Shown here piece by piece: positions 18,372 through 28,394 of a stretch of 64,000 nucleotides of DNA (position 1 is the stretch's first letter; every line of letters starts with the position of its first letter). Source of the DNA: Rhizobium sullae (GTDB lineage: Bacteria; Pseudomonadota; Alphaproteobacteria; Rhizobiales; Rhizobiaceae). The notes under the pieces were generated by a model. That model saw only the letters and a list, made by a program, of their open reading frames with translations. It was not told the origin of the DNA and made no database searches. The position numbers were made by a program, and so were the translations under genes. The stretch spans positions 620,001 through 684,000 of the forward strand of contig NZ_CP104144.1 of assembly GCF_025200715.1 (NCBI RefSeq). The letters are read 5' to 3'.

Positions 18372-19469
18372 ATGCCCGCAGAACCGGTCTTCCCCCCGCA
18401 CGATCTCGAACCTCGGAAGGGCAGTCCCAGTCCGCGCCTCAGGGAAGCCGAATTCAAGAAGCGGTTCCTGAACCAGTTCCAGGATAAGGCCTACGGGCCG
18501 CTTGGCCGTGAACTTAACAGCATCGCAAGCGCGGCCTGGGACGCCTATCTTAATTCTCGAAAGAGCCCGAATACGCGGAAAGCAGGACCGGAGTTCAGCG
18601 ATCCGGACTACGATCTGTCGGTCGACTGGCTCAATGCCCGAGACGCCATTCGTGCCGCGCGGGTTCGGCATGATAACGCAAATGGGCCGCTTCGCATCCT
18701 GCTGATCAACGGCTCGTCACGCAGCGAGCATACCTGTCCCGGCGAGTTTTCGAAGAGCTTCAGAATGGTCAAGATTGCCCAGGAGATATTTGCCGGCCGG
18801 CCTGAAATCGACGTGAAGATCCTCGATCTCAGCCGCCTCTGCTCCGAATACGGCCGACAGATACATCCGTGCAAAGCCTGCTTCTCGACGTCGGCTGCGC
18901 TCTGTCACTGGCCCTGTTCCTGCTACCCGAACTATTCGCTCGGCCAAATCCATGACTGGATGAATGACATCTACCCCATGTGGGTTGAGGCACATGGTAT
19001 CATGATCGTGACGCCGGTGAATTGGTACCATACCTCATCACCGTTGAAACTCATGATGGACCGGCTCGTCTGCGCTGACGGCGGCAATCCCGATCCGACG
19101 ACAACACATGGCAAGCACGCTAAGGAAGCGAAAGAACTGGAGATGAAAGGTTGGAACTATCCCCGCCATCTCGCAGACCGCCTTTTCGCTGTTATCGCCC
19201 ATGGCGATACGGAAGGTGCCGAGGATGCGAGACGCGGCGTTTCCGAGTGGCTCAAGTCCATGGACCTCATCCCAGCCGGAACGATGGCAGAAGTAAGCCG
19301 CTACATCGGCTATTGGGAACCCTACGCCACGAGCCATGAGGCGCTCGACAAGGACACAGCGATGCAGGAGGAGGTGCGCAACGCAGCGCGAACCCTGCTT
19401 GGAGCCATCCTTGCGAAGCGCACGGGCAAGAAGGTTACTGCTGATCTTCGCCAACCGCGCGAAAAGTGA
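18372..19469 (+). CDS. NAD(P)H-dependent FMN reductase-like flavodoxin-fold protein
   Basis: A 365-residue protein with an unusual ~115-residue N-terminal extension ahead of the flavodoxin fold (LRILLINGSSRSEHTCPG, the FMN phosphate loop). A Cys-rich stretch (HPCKACFSTSAALCHWPCSC, about 170-190) follows, then TPVNWYHTSSPLKLMMDR, the flavin/substrate loop of NADPH-dependent FMN reductases. ATG 18372 follows TTGGAG. The cysteines could hold metal or act in redox. Likely an iron or quinone flavin reductase; the substrate is unknown. Confidence 0.8.
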   Translation: MPAEPVFPPHDLEPRKGSPSPRLREAEFKKRFLNQFQDKAYGPLGRELNSIASAAWDAYLNSRKSPNTRKAGPEFSDPDYDLSVDWLNARDAIRAARVRHDNANGPLRILLINGSSRSEHTCPGEFSKSFRMVKIAQEIFAGRPEIDVKILDLSRLCSEYGRQIHPCKACFSTSAALCHWPCSCYPNYSLGQIHDWMNDIYPMWVEAHGIMIVTPVNWYHTSSPLKLMMDRLVCADGGNPDPTTTHGKHAKEAKELEMKGWNYPRHLADRLFAVIAHGDTEGAEDARRGVSEWLKSMDLIPAGTMAEVSRYIGYWEPYATSHEALDKDTAMQEEVRNAARTLLGAILAKRTGKKVTADLRQPREK

Positions 19470-20657
19470 ACCGGTTACGCTCATCATGTTCGATGGGCGC
19501 TTGCATTTACAACTCGCCTTCGCTGTAGATCTGGCCGATACAACGCAAGCTGCGCTTCATGGCCCCGACGGTGTTCGGCATCGTTTTGCGAATGCGCCCA
19601 AAAAGGCTACGGTCCATATCCGCCCGTCCATCTCGAATTCGCACGCAAACGTATACATCTCGTGGCCTGTGCTGTTGTGCTTTATCAGATTTGCATCCGG
19701 CGGGGTCTTTTCCGCAAGCCTCGGGCTTGTCGCAACCTGGTTCCTTTGAGACCGCGGCGAAATCGAGGGAAACGCCCGATCGCCTCGGCGTCGTTCGTGC
19801 TATGACGACAGGACCTGTTCTGGCTCGGAACGCGCCAAATGTCACGCGCTCACGCTTAAAGTCCGCAACCTTGGCTCGTCCGTGCGGCAGCACTAGCAAA
19901 GGGACCGCGGTTGCCCGTGGAGGATGGGAGAACCGCCGCGCGACCCATATCGAATAAACGGCAATGGAAGATGTTCCCGTCGAGATACAAAAAGCGCCGC
20001 CCTTGTGTGAGAAATGCGAGGCAATTGCCATATCTCTTCGTCGGGTCAAGAACAAACGGCCACAGCCCCGCTCGAAGGCACTGATCGGGTGCGGCCGCTT
20101 CCGCAGCGGCGTCCGGTCCTCAAGGCAATCGGTAAGCGGAACCATCGCAGGTGGTCACAGGATTTGCTACGTGTTTGCTCGTCGGCGGTACTGCCACCCG
20201 CTGAAAAATTACTTGCGGCAAGACATTCCCGCATGCACGACATCAACTGCCAGATTTCAATGGAACAATCGCAACGGTTGGAGTGTTTGACATGGGATCC
20301 GCGTAGCGGGGGCCGCCAACTCCAGTTCACACTGCCACCTGCTAGAGCGATCGTCCGAGTGCCGCAGGATTACGGTCCCTCAACCCTGCGGCACGTGATG
20401 CGACAGGCCTCGCTCTTCTCCTCAATCTGGCGGGCGCCTGCCGCACCTGCATACGCCCAGCTGAAGCTTCCGGCATGAATTGCTGCCCATCGGACGGCCA
20501 TGCGATCAATCAGTGGCGGCGTAAAGAGACCAGGTGGATGGCGCCGCCAGGAAAGGGCAGCCGTCTAAGAGAATATCCGCATGCAGGGCTGCGTGCGGCG
20601 CTGCTGTTCTCCTCTCAGAGACAGGGGCATCAGCATGAGAGCGAAGGAGAAAGGATA
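19470..20657. other. Long stretch without a convincing gene
   Basis: Open frames exist on both strands (for example minus 19507-20145), but codon character is poor, no family is recognisable and no start has a good ribosome-binding site. It is probably decayed sequence. Confidence 0.4.
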
Positions 20658-20912
20658 ATGCACCGAGCCGCAAGAATTCCTGATGTCATTTCACACGACG
20701 AACATATCGTCACCGCCAGGGAAGCGTTGGAGGGTCTCTACCTGAAGCTCGAACAGGAGTTGGAAGTGCGTCTAGTCGCGGCCGCGTTGCGCGCCGGTTG
20801 GCAGGCTGACGAAGCCATGGAGGCGATCGCTCAGCTTCGCAACGAGGACTTGGAGAACTTTGAAGCACGCAGCCGGCCGCGAGCGGAGGAAAACAACCGC
20901 CGTCGGATTTGA
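20658..20912 (+). CDS. Small helical hypothetical protein (84 aa)
   Basis: ATG 20658 is preceded by GAAGGAGAAAGGAT. The product is an amphipathic helix-rich protein (HIVTAREALEGLYLKLEQEL, ALRAGWQADEAMEAIAQLRN) with a charged tail. It looks like a real rhizobial small protein; no function known to me. Confidence 0.55.
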   Translation: MHRAARIPDVISHDEHIVTAREALEGLYLKLEQELEVRLVAAALRAGWQADEAMEAIAQLRNEDLENFEARSRPRAEENNRRRI

Positions 20913-21014
20913 TGCCGTTGACTCAGGTTCACAGTTTGAGGCCGCGGCCCGTTGTCAAGAAAAGGGCGTCTCCGCCGGAAGGGTAACGGCCGAGTTTTCG
21001 CCACCCAAGCATGC

Positions 21015-21308
21015 TTATTCCGAAACCTCGCTTTGCTGACCGATCAAGCGCGCATAGTCTGCAAATTCCGGGTTTTCACCTCTTTCCGCGGCCTCGTTGG
21101 CCAGAAGCAGAAGCCGGATCGGGAAAACCACACTTTTTCGGTTGGCATCGGACAGCTGAGGCAAGTTATCCGCGCTGACACGTGCTTCCGCCTCAGTCAG
21201 CGCGGCGCAAACATCTGAGTGACTGATGATGCCCTTTTCGACCATCATTTTATTCATTGCTGCCAGGGCCATGTAGAGCCCCTCCAACTGTAGATTGGCG
21301 GTATTCAA
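21015..21308 (-). CDS. Small hypothetical protein (97 aa), TTG start
   Basis: The frame opens with TTG 21308 behind AAGGAAA at about 7 bases (MNTANLQLEGLYMALAAMNK); an internal ATG 12 codons on is the alternative. All-helical, with VEKGIISHSDVCAALTEAEA and RLLLLANEAAERGENPEFAD. Its length and style resemble rhizobial small proteins near stress genes. Function unknown. Confidence 0.6.
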   Translation of the reverse strand: MNTANLQLEGLYMALAAMNKMMVEKGIISHSDVCAALTEAEARVSADNLPQLSDANRKSVVFPIRLLLLANEAAERGENPEFADYARLIGQQSEVSE

Positions 21309-21578
21309 ATCAGTTTCCTTTCAGTCAGTTGAACTTACACTAGGCGAGATTTGCAGGGATTTTCACCCTGGCTTCGCATCAGAAGAACCGACCAAGCCGA
21401 TGTCTGTTCCGCCAGAACGGCCGCAGACTTTGGTCTGCAACGCCGCTTGTCCCAGATTTCACTCATTGAAGGACAGCCATCTTCACAGCGATACGAATGC
21501 AGGCGATCGCGTGCATTGGTCTACAGCTGTGATTGACGGTGATCGGACGTGCTCGGAAAAAGTGCCGTCATTCTCTGC

Positions 21579-22127
21579 TCAGCGGTTATCCAGGCTCGAA
21601 CGTGGTAACGCCGCATAAGGAAAACGTTTCGCGCGAAAACTGCGATTCCCAGGAGAACCGGAAACGGTCACAGTCAAGCCGGCGATCGCCTTCACGACCA
21701 CACCAGCAAAGACGCCAGCGATGCCGCCGGCGATCACGCTCACCACGCCGGCCGTGCTCATGAACGACTGCCAGCGCGACTGCTTTCCGGCCCTGTCGCT
21801 CAGTACAGCCTTATCGTCGTCATGGGTCGAATGGACCAGATATTTTTCCATCAGAGGCGCGACCTCAATATAATAGTGGCGGATCCGTGCGATCCCGCGC
21901 GCATGCCCCATGTCTGTGACCTGCGCAACGAAAGCGAGAGCGATTGTCGCGCTCGATACCGATGTCAGGAACAAGTTGGCGCGTTGGTTGGCTTCCTGGA
22001 TCGTGGCAGCCCGGGCAGTCTGCAATACGAAATGTTCGGTGGTCATGAATTGCAGGACCCGCCGCCGCGTCTTGCTTTCGTCCGCCTCCGAGCTAACAGC
22101 CATTTTCACGCGGCGATCCGTCATCAC
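21579..22127 (-). pseudogene. Membrane protein of unknown function with apparent internal deletion
   Basis: The N-terminal part (FVLQTARAATIQEANQRANL, then a hydrophobic stretch to ALAFVAQV) and a later part (ARGIARIRHYYIEVAPLMEK, STHDDDKAVL, RWQSFMSTAGVVSVIAGGIA) belong to one recognisable family of about 200-residue two- or three-helix membrane proteins. The roughly 40-residue segment that normally joins them, with a second membrane helix, is missing between AQV and ARGI. The tail after 21650 is non-homologous. The start is uncertain (22127, 22103 or 22046). Function unknown; probably inactive. Confidence 0.45.
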
Positions 22128-22733
22128 TCCCTCGCAATCTCGGCTCGAGGTTCTGCGGCGTAGAACGCCCGGCAGGAAAGCCTCGAGATTGCCGAATTCA
22201 TTAATGTGCTGCTGCTGCCGAACCGGCGTGACATTTGGACACGGCGAATGGCGATGCGGTGACGGCCCTCGGGAAGTTCGTCAGCTTGAGTCTTTTCCAA
22301 GTGGCGCCGCAACGGCCACAAAACTGGCCCCAGCGGCGGCGGATGCCGCCGTCATTCGCGGTTCCTGCCATTGCTTGATGCTGCAACATCGCCTTCACAT
22401 TTTTTCCCGGTGATGCCGGCGCCACACGGACCAAAAGGTTCCACAATCAGAGGCGGGGCGTCGACCTGGAGTGGAGAACGGCTAGCATCAGCGCGAGTTC
22501 CGTTGCTGAAAGAAAAGTCAGGATGAATGCTGGAACTGGCCAGAAACGTCGGTCCTATCTGGGACGTTCAAAGCATCACCCTTCAAGCTCGCCAGCGAAA
22601 CGCGCTGTTCTGTCGAGGCCGTCCCGATCTGACTAATGTCGCGCAAAGGAACGCGCTTGAAAGGGCCAAACTGAAGGCTATCTGACGACGATATGGCTCG
22701 CCACGCGGCAATCCAGGAATAAAAGGAATAAAC
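22128..22733. other. No convincing gene
   Basis: Only weak frames on both strands. GGTTCC at 22435 is not part of a full EcfG-type promoter. Nothing else seen. Confidence 0.4.
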
Positions 22734-23309
22734 GTGACAGGCGGATGGATTCATCTTTGCATCGATATGCAGCGGATGTTCTCGGAGGATACGCCTTGGC
22801 ATGTAGCGTGGATGCGCGAGGTATCGCCAGAAATTGTGGAACTCGCGCGTTCCCATCCAGATCGGACCGTCTTTACACGGTTCATACCGCCAGACCAGCC
22901 TGAAGACCTCCCTGGCATGTGGCGAACCTATTATGAAAAGTGGCGGATGATGACGATGGAGCATCTCGACCCGCAGATGATTGACCTTGTTCCTGCCCTG
23001 AAGGCTCTGGTTCCTCCCGCGCGCGTCTTTGACAAAATGACATACTCGCCCTGGGTCTGCGGACGGCTTCACAGGATGCTGTCGGAAGAGGGGGTCGGGA
23101 CTGTCGTGCTGACTGGAGGCGAGACGGATGTCTGCGTCCTGGCGGCCGCGCTTGGTGCGATCGATCTCGGATACCGAGCAATCCTTCTGAGGGATGCCGT
23201 CTGCAGCGGGGCCGACGAGACGCATGATGCTTCGCTTGAACTCCTCGGCGGCAGGTTTTCGGTTCAGCTCGATGTCACGACCACGGAGAAATTCCTGAGG
23301 GAGGTTTGA
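22734..23309 (+). CDS. Isochorismatase-like cysteine hydrolase
   Basis: A 191-residue alpha/beta hydrolase of the nicotinamidase/isochorismatase superfamily. The Asp-Lys-Cys triad is visible: Asp in HLCIDMQRMF, Lys in VFDKMTYSPW, Cys in GGETDVCVLAAALGAID with the typical preceding Glu-Thr-Asp. The start is GTG 22734 (MTGGWIHLC) after AAAAGGAAT. It stands alone; the substrate is not deducible (amides or isochorismate-like ethers in known relatives). Confidence 0.88.
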   Translation: MTGGWIHLCIDMQRMFSEDTPWHVAWMREVSPEIVELARSHPDRTVFTRFIPPDQPEDLPGMWRTYYEKWRMMTMEHLDPQMIDLVPALKALVPPARVFDKMTYSPWVCGRLHRMLSEEGVGTVVLTGGETDVCVLAAALGAIDLGYRAILLRDAVCSGADETHDASLELLGGRFSVQLDVTTTEKFLREV

Positions 23310-23577
23310 CCCGCTTGCCGGAGACGCTCTGTGGCCATTTGGAACGGAGATAGCCTTCATCTTATGCCCGCGTTGGGTTCGTTTTCCAGACACCTCTTGC
23401 CGACTTTCAGGCGGATAGTTCCGGCGGTGGTGCCCCCAGGCTACAGATTGGGCGCTTCTGCCCGTCGGTCATCACAAGTGATCGACGCGCCACTTGCCTT
23501 GTCGCTGGTTTTCTCGACCTCACGGGTGCTGCTCATGACCCTTCGGAGTTTTGGTAAACAAACGCTGGTCGCTACAA

Positions 23578-23949
23578 TTATTGAATATCAGACACCCAAC
23601 TCATGGCTTGGGCTTTCTGCTCCTGCGGGAAGACCCGGGCGTCGATCTGCGGGAAAATCATTCCCGTCATATCCGTGGCCGCTTTAATCCATTGCTTATC
23701 GGAGATCACGGCAGCGCGTTTAAATCGGTGGAATTCGCTGAGCTTGCTTAAGCCGTATTGCAAATCGCGTTTCAGAGCATCGGCCGTCATGTCCTCGAAA
23801 TCCGTGAGGTCCGCCAGGACACCAATGTCTTCATGATCACCCAGCTTCTCCTCGATGACAGGTATGACTTTTTCGTAGTCGTCCGCCGTGACGGTACCGG
23901 CAACACGAAACGCCGCGACGTTGTCCGGAGCGGTTATGAGCTCGATCAT
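23578..23949 (-). CDS. STAS/SEC14-like (SpoIIAA-like) protein
   Basis: A 123-residue single-domain protein (MIELITAPDNVAAFRVAGTV, DYEKVIPVIEEKLGDHEDIG, VLADLTDFEDMTADALKRDL) of the SpoIIAA-like family. Members are soluble and thought to bind lipids or partner proteins. ATG 23949 follows GGAGGAAATA. It lies in tandem with the SDR gene upstream on the same strand, about 125 bases away. Confidence 0.85.
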   Translation of the reverse strand: MIELITAPDNVAAFRVAGTVTADDYEKVIPVIEEKLGDHEDIGVLADLTDFEDMTADALKRDLQYGLSKLSEFHRFKRAAVISDKQWIKAATDMTGMIFPQIDARVFPQEQKAQAMSWVSDIQ

Positions 23950-24074
23950 TATTTCCTCCGTTCAATGGGCCTCATGCACTGCAACCAAAACCTGTCGTGG
24001 AAGGATGTTCCACAGGCGCAAACATCGTGGCGCGCCGGGATCTCGCTTCTTCCACAGCAACCCTGAAGCCCGTC

Positions 24075-24929
24075 TCAGATCAGCGGCTTACCGCCCGTCA
24101 CAGCGACGGTCGCCCCCGAGACGTAGCTTGAGAGCGGATCGGCAAGCATTACATAGGTTGTCGCGAGTTCGGCAGGTTGACCGGCACGTTTCATTGGCAC
24201 CTGCTGGCCGAACGTCTCAACGGCTTCCGGCGACATCGTCGATGGAATAAGAGGTGTCCAAATCGGTCCAGGAGCAACGGCGTTGACCCGGATGCCTTTT
24301 TCCGCCAGCAGCTGGGCTAGCCCTGCGGTAAAATTCTGTATGGCGCCTTTCGTCGTCGCATAGGGCAGCAGCGAGGGGTTAGGCATGTCTGCATTGACTG
24401 ACGCGGTATTGATAATCGCGCCGCCGGGTTTCATGTGCGCCACAGCCGCTTTGGTCAGGTAAAACATTGCGTGAATATTGACCTTAAAGGTCAGGTCCCA
24501 TTCGTCGTCGGAAATCTCGGCAATGTCGGAGAATGTCGCCTGATGCGCCGCATTGTTCACCAAGATGTCGATGCCGCCAAATTCGCTGGCAGCGCGCTCG
24601 ATGATCGTGCGGCAGTGCTTCGAGGACTGAATATCGCCGGGAACGATGACGGCTTTGCGGCCCGCTTTTTCGACCCAGCGCTGCGTTTCTCGCGCGTCCT
24701 CGTCCTCGTTCAGATATGAGATCAGGACATCTGCGCCTTCGCGCGCAAAGGCGATCGCAACAGCCCTGCCGATCCCGCTGTCCGCGCCCGTAATGATCGC
24801 TTTTTTTTCGAGTAGACGGCCAGAACCCCTGTAGGACTGTTCGCCATGATCCGGGGCCGGATACATGGGTCGCGTTAGGCCTGGCATCGGCTGCTGCTGT
24901 GGCGGGAACGACGTAGGGTAGCTTGGCAT
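24075..24929 (-). CDS. Short-chain dehydrogenase/reductase (SDR), stress-type
   Basis: A 284-residue NAD(P)-dependent SDR of the type with a Pro-rich N-terminal tail (MPSYPTSFPPQQQPMPGL). Cofactor loop ITGADSGIGRAVAIAFAREG, NNAAHQ, catalytic Ser in INTASVNAD, and YATTKGA (Tyr-x-x-x-Lys) are all present. ATG 24929 follows AGAGGA; the longer frame to 25136 would read through the promoter. An EcfG-type promoter lies 31 bases upstream, and a second faces the divergent quinone oxidoreductase. Substrate unknown; relatives belong to general stress regulons. Confidence 0.9.
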   Translation of the reverse strand: MPSYPTSFPPQQQPMPGLTRPMYPAPDHGEQSYRGSGRLLEKKAIITGADSGIGRAVAIAFAREGADVLISYLNEDEDARETQRWVEKAGRKAVIVPGDIQSSKHCRTIIERAASEFGGIDILVNNAAHQATFSDIAEISDDEWDLTFKVNIHAMFYLTKAAVAHMKPGGAIINTASVNADMPNPSLLPYATTKGAIQNFTAGLAQLLAEKGIRVNAVAPGPIWTPLIPSTMSPEAVETFGQQVPMKRAGQPAELATTYVMLADPLSSYVSGATVAVTGGKPLI

Positions 24930-24959
24930 CTGATTTTCCTCTTTGTCCGATGCAGCTCG

Positions 24960-24984
24960 AACATTTGCAACGCCTAAAAGTTCC
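24960..24984 (-). promoter_or_regulatory. EcfG-type promoter before the SDR gene
   Basis: Minus strand: GGAAC (24984-24980), 17 bases, GTT (24962-24960); 31 bases before ATG 24929. Confidence 0.6.
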
Positions 24985-25083
24985 GAAATGAGCGGATGTG
25001 AAGTGAACGGCAGACCCGGCAGCCCAGTCTGTCCCCAGGTCAAGGTCGCCGCTTGGGACTGCCCGACGAGTGGATCTTTGAAG

Positions 25084-25108
25084 GGAACCTTTGGCTTCCC
25101 CGAAAGTT
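25084..25108 (+). promoter_or_regulatory. EcfG-type promoter before the quinone oxidoreductase
   Basis: GGAAC (25084-25088), 17 bases, GTT (25106-25108). It diverges from the SDR promoter 100 bases away. Confidence 0.5.
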
Positions 25109-25191
25109 CGCCGGGCGAAGAGACTTGTATGCCCAAAGGCCGTTAGAGGCAGCCGGCGATGATGCTGAAAAACGTTTGAAAGGACGCTCCC

Positions 25192-26120
25192 ATGCAAGCC
25201 GTTCGAATTCACCGCTTCGGCGGGCCGGAGGTGATGAAAGTCGAAACCATCGACGAACCATTTCCGGCGGGCAACGAAGTCGTGATCAAAGTTCTCGCCG
25301 CGAGCGTGAATCCCGTCGACGTGAAGGTGAGGGAAGGCAAATATCCTCCCGTAACGGAGAGGGAGCTCCCTATGTCCTTGGCCGGGACGTCTGCGGTGAA
25401 ATCACCGATCTTGGCGATGAGGTGTCAAGCTTCCTCATGGGCGACGAGGTCTTTGCGTTCCTGTCTCCCGGCCATGGCGGATATGAGGAATTCACGGTCG
25501 CAAAGTCCAGTGAAGTTGCCATGAAACCCAAGTCGCTCGATCCTATCACCGCGGCGGCCGTGCCATTGGCGGGGATCACAGCCTGGCAAGGGCTCTTCGA
25601 GCTTGGCAATCTCAGCACAGGCCAGCGTGTCCTCATTCATGGTGGTGCAGGCGGCGTTGGGCATTTCGCGATACAATTCGCCAAGGCGAAGGGCGCATGG
25701 GTGGCAACGACTGTGTCCGCCGCCGACAAGGACTTTGCAAAGCAGCTTGGGGCCGATCAGGTCGTCGATTACAGAAACGAGCGCTTCGAGGACATGGTGG
25801 AGCCTGTCGATGTCGTCTTCGATCTGGTTGGTGGCGAAACACAGGAGCGCAGCTTCAGCGTCGTAAAATCCGGTGGCGCCCTGATTTCAACGCTGTCGGA
25901 GCCTGACGCCGAACGGGCCAAAAAGCAGAACATCCGTGCCGGCCGCTACACCGCGCAGCCCAACGGCGCTCAATTGCAAGAGATTGCCACGTTGATTGAT
26001 CAGGGCAAGGTGAAGGTCGTGATTGATCGGATCTACGATCTCCATCAGGCAGCGGAGGCACATCAAGCGCTGAAGGAACCGCAGGTTCGAGGCAAAATCG
26101 TTCTCAGGGTGCTCGGCTGA
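25192..26120 (+). pseudogene. Zinc-independent NADPH:quinone oxidoreductase (MDR family), frameshifted
   Basis: The start MQAVRIHRFGGPEVMKVETI is intact. At a CCC run (25368-25370) the frame shifts, and the rest (YVLGRDVCGEITDLGDEVSS, HGGAGGVGHFAIQFAKAKGA cofactor loop, VVIDRIYDLHQAAEAHQALK end) continues in a second frame to 26120. Adding one C gives LPYVLGRDV and a normal ~310-residue enzyme. Reduces quinones or enals with NADPH when intact. It is either a recent pseudogene or a homopolymer error, since everything else is conserved. Confidence 0.85.
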
Positions 26121-26196
26121 TCCATATCTAAATTGGGCACTGTTCAGGCCGGCAAGTGTTGTCAGGAGCGCGAAGAGGTAAGGAAGGAACGTCAAT

Positions 26197-27147
26197 ATGT
26201 GGAAAGCGCAGACACACCAAACAGCGGCGGACGGCATTCCGCATGTTGCACTAGAGAGCTCCGTTTCCTTTCTTCGCGACGGCTATACGTACATCTCGCG
26301 CATTTGCGACGCACACAGGGGCGACGCCTTCAGCACGCGCATCATGCTGACGCCGGTCATCTGCATGCGCGGTGCGGAGGCAGCAGAGATATTTTGGCGC
26401 GATGGTCGACGACGTCGGCAGTTTCGGACCAGCGAATTGGCGTGCGCGCCATCTTCGCAATCGAAGTGAAGCCTGGGCGCGTTCGATTGTCGAGCTTGCG
26501 AGAGAAGGGCAATTGCCGTTGGACGACGGCGACGCGCTTTCTATCATCGCCACCATCGAGACGTGGATGGCGAAGAGCTTGGTCCCGCTGTCGCTGCCGT
26601 GGAGCTATTGAATGTGCTGAGACCAATGGTGGCTATCGATCGGTTCATCGTCTTTACGGCGCTTGCGCTCCACGAGCGGCCGGATTGGGCGGAGAAGATC
26701 CAGGCTGGCATGGACAAGGACGTTGAAAGCTTCGTTCTCGAGGTCCGCCGCTTCTATCCCTTCTTTCCGGTGATTGGCGGAAAGGTCGTAGAAGAGTTCG
26801 ACTGGAAACCTCACTCCTTCATGGTCGGGCCGTGGCTTATTCTCGATCTCTACGGCACCAATCATCATGCTGCCAGCTGGGAAGATCCGAACAGCTTTAG
26901 GCCGGAGCGTTTTCTGACCTGGAAGGGCGATCCCTACACCTACTTGGCTCAGGGAGCCGGCAAATTTGAAGACAATCATCGTTGCCCCGGTGAGTGGCTG
27001 ACGATTGCGATCCTGAAGGAGGCGGCGAGGTTACTGTGCGGCAGAATACAGTATGAGATCCCGCTTTAGGATCTCAGCATCGATCTGGCCCAGATACCGG
27101 CGCTGCCGAAGAGCGGCTTCTTCATCCGCGGGGTCCGGGCTACCTGA
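26197..27147 (+). pseudogene. CYP152-type fatty-acid peroxygenase P450, multiply damaged
   Basis: Four lesions can be seen against the ~420-residue family. The N-terminus (VSFLRDGYTYISRICDAHRG, TRIMLTPVICMRGAEAAEIF) jumps straight to DDVGSFGPANWRARHLRNRS, an internal deletion of about 100 residues. The frame also changes at that junction. A one-base shift near 26553 precedes the helix DGEELGPAVAAVELLNVLRP, where adding one C in ACC-CAT restores it. TAG replaces a likely CAG at 27067 just before the end (DLSIDLAQIPALPKSGFFIR). The haem-cysteine region (DNHRCPGEWLT) survives. Non-functional. Confidence 0.85.
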
Positions 27148-27652
27148 TCGGCCAGGGAGGCATCCACATCGGCGGTGGACGGCAGGCGCAGTGCAAGCAG
27201 CGCAAACTGTACGTTTCCGAACGGGAACATAAAATCCTTTTCAGTGTTCAACCGTCGGATACGCGGCTGACCTTCCCTCTTCGTGGTTCGCGTTATCCGC
27301 CTGCGCCCTAGAGGGGATAGGCCTCCTGTGGCACGAAATGCGACAGGAACCGCTCTTGCCGCCCTTGGGCGTGTTTCCTGTCGCATTTTCCATGTTTCGG
27401 CGAATAGCCCGCCTGCTTTGGGGCCGACATCAGAAATCGGGAACATTTCCTTATTCCTCATGTTTGAAGACAACGAACGCGGCGCCGAAGAGCTCCGTTC
27501 TACCGAGGCATTTCACCGCTACATCGAGAGCCTTGCGATGCCTCAAGGCGGATGGCCGCGATCTTTGCCAATCCGCTCTCGGCGCATATGAAGCCAGCCT
27601 CTCATGGTTTCGCTGCCATCCAGGCGCCGCGCAATCGATGAGGAGGCTTGCG
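27148..27652. other. Non-coding stretch containing a large hairpin
   Basis: No supported gene in the 500 bases after the P450 remnant. Its main feature is the 14-bp inverted repeat at 27336-27388, described separately. Confidence 0.4.
27336..27388. repeat. Long perfect inverted repeat with nested hairpin
   Basis: AAATGCGACAGGAA (27336-27349) and TTCCTGTCGCATTT (27375-27388) are perfectly complementary over 14 bp. The 25-base loop itself contains CGCCC-TT-GGGCG. The arm ending in TTTTC could act as a terminator for plus-strand transcripts, or the whole may be a small structured RNA. Confidence 0.5.
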
Positions 27653-28000
27653 ATGAGGGAAGAAAAGAAAGCGACCGCCCCGCAGGTCCGTGGCGATATT
27701 CAGAAAGGATTAACCGGCGACATAAAGCCTGGCTTCGATCCGGCACTTGCACCTATGGAGACCGATGGGGAAGCTGCCGGCACACCGATGACAGCCAAAG
27801 AAATCGAGATTGCCCGGCGGACACAGCGGGCAGATCCGGTCGATCGACAGGAGGATTACGACGTGGCCATGCGCGAGCCTGGGACGAACCGTGCCACACC
27901 GCAAACCGTTGCGACCGGATGGCTACGCGTCTTCATCGTCATAATGGCGTCGATCGCCATCGGGATTGCGCTTCTTACCTGGCTTTATCCAAGTCGATAG
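27653..28000 (+). CDS. Small single-pass membrane protein (115 aa)
   Basis: ATG 27653 (MREEKKATAPQVRGDIQKGL) follows GGAGG at about 7 bases; the long upstream frame has no coding character. Residues 1-85 are charged and disordered, and a single C-terminal membrane helix follows (LRVFIVIMASIAIGIALLTW) ending in LYPSR. A tail-anchored stress protein is plausible; family not recognised. Confidence 0.6.
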   Translation: MREEKKATAPQVRGDIQKGLTGDIKPGFDPALAPMETDGEAAGTPMTAKEIEIARRTQRADPVDRQEDYDVAMREPGTNRATPQTVATGWLRVFIVIMASIAIGIALLTWLYPSR

Positions 28001-28394
28001 CGTCTTCGTGTCTCCCAATGCCACTTGCGCGCCCGGCCGCCGGTGGCGATTAGGCTTTCCAAGCCGCAAGAAAGAGCGCATGGTTTCAGTCAGACCCGCG
28101 CAACAGCCTCTTGGCCTCCCAGGAAACCGCGACGGCCTTGAACGGATGGCAGGCCTATGGACGCCGCCGCCGGAAGAGATGCGGCAGTTTCCTGGCGTCT
28201 GAAAGCCACAGACGAACGCGGCGCTACCCCTCCCGGGCTATTTCGGCCACGTCGACCGATTTCGGAGAAATGTCAAAACCGTACAGAGGCTCCAGGCATT
28301 CTGGAATCGCGCACAGCTTTGACGCATAAACGAGCAGATTCCTTGATCGTGGCGCTCTGGTATGGGCCGAGGTTGCCCGCCGATTGGAGAGACA
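28001..28394. other. No convincing gene
   Basis: Short frames only. The leader of the Crp/Fnr gene lies at the right end, with no clear promoter seen. Confidence 0.4.

Noticed and set aside
19507..20145. 212-codon minus-strand frame
   Set aside because: Composition is Arg/Ser-rich without domain character and it lacks a start signal.
23987..24011. GGAAC before the STAS gene as an EcfG-type promoter
   Set aside because: At 16-17 bases spacing the -10 reads TTTT, so the match is too weak to list.
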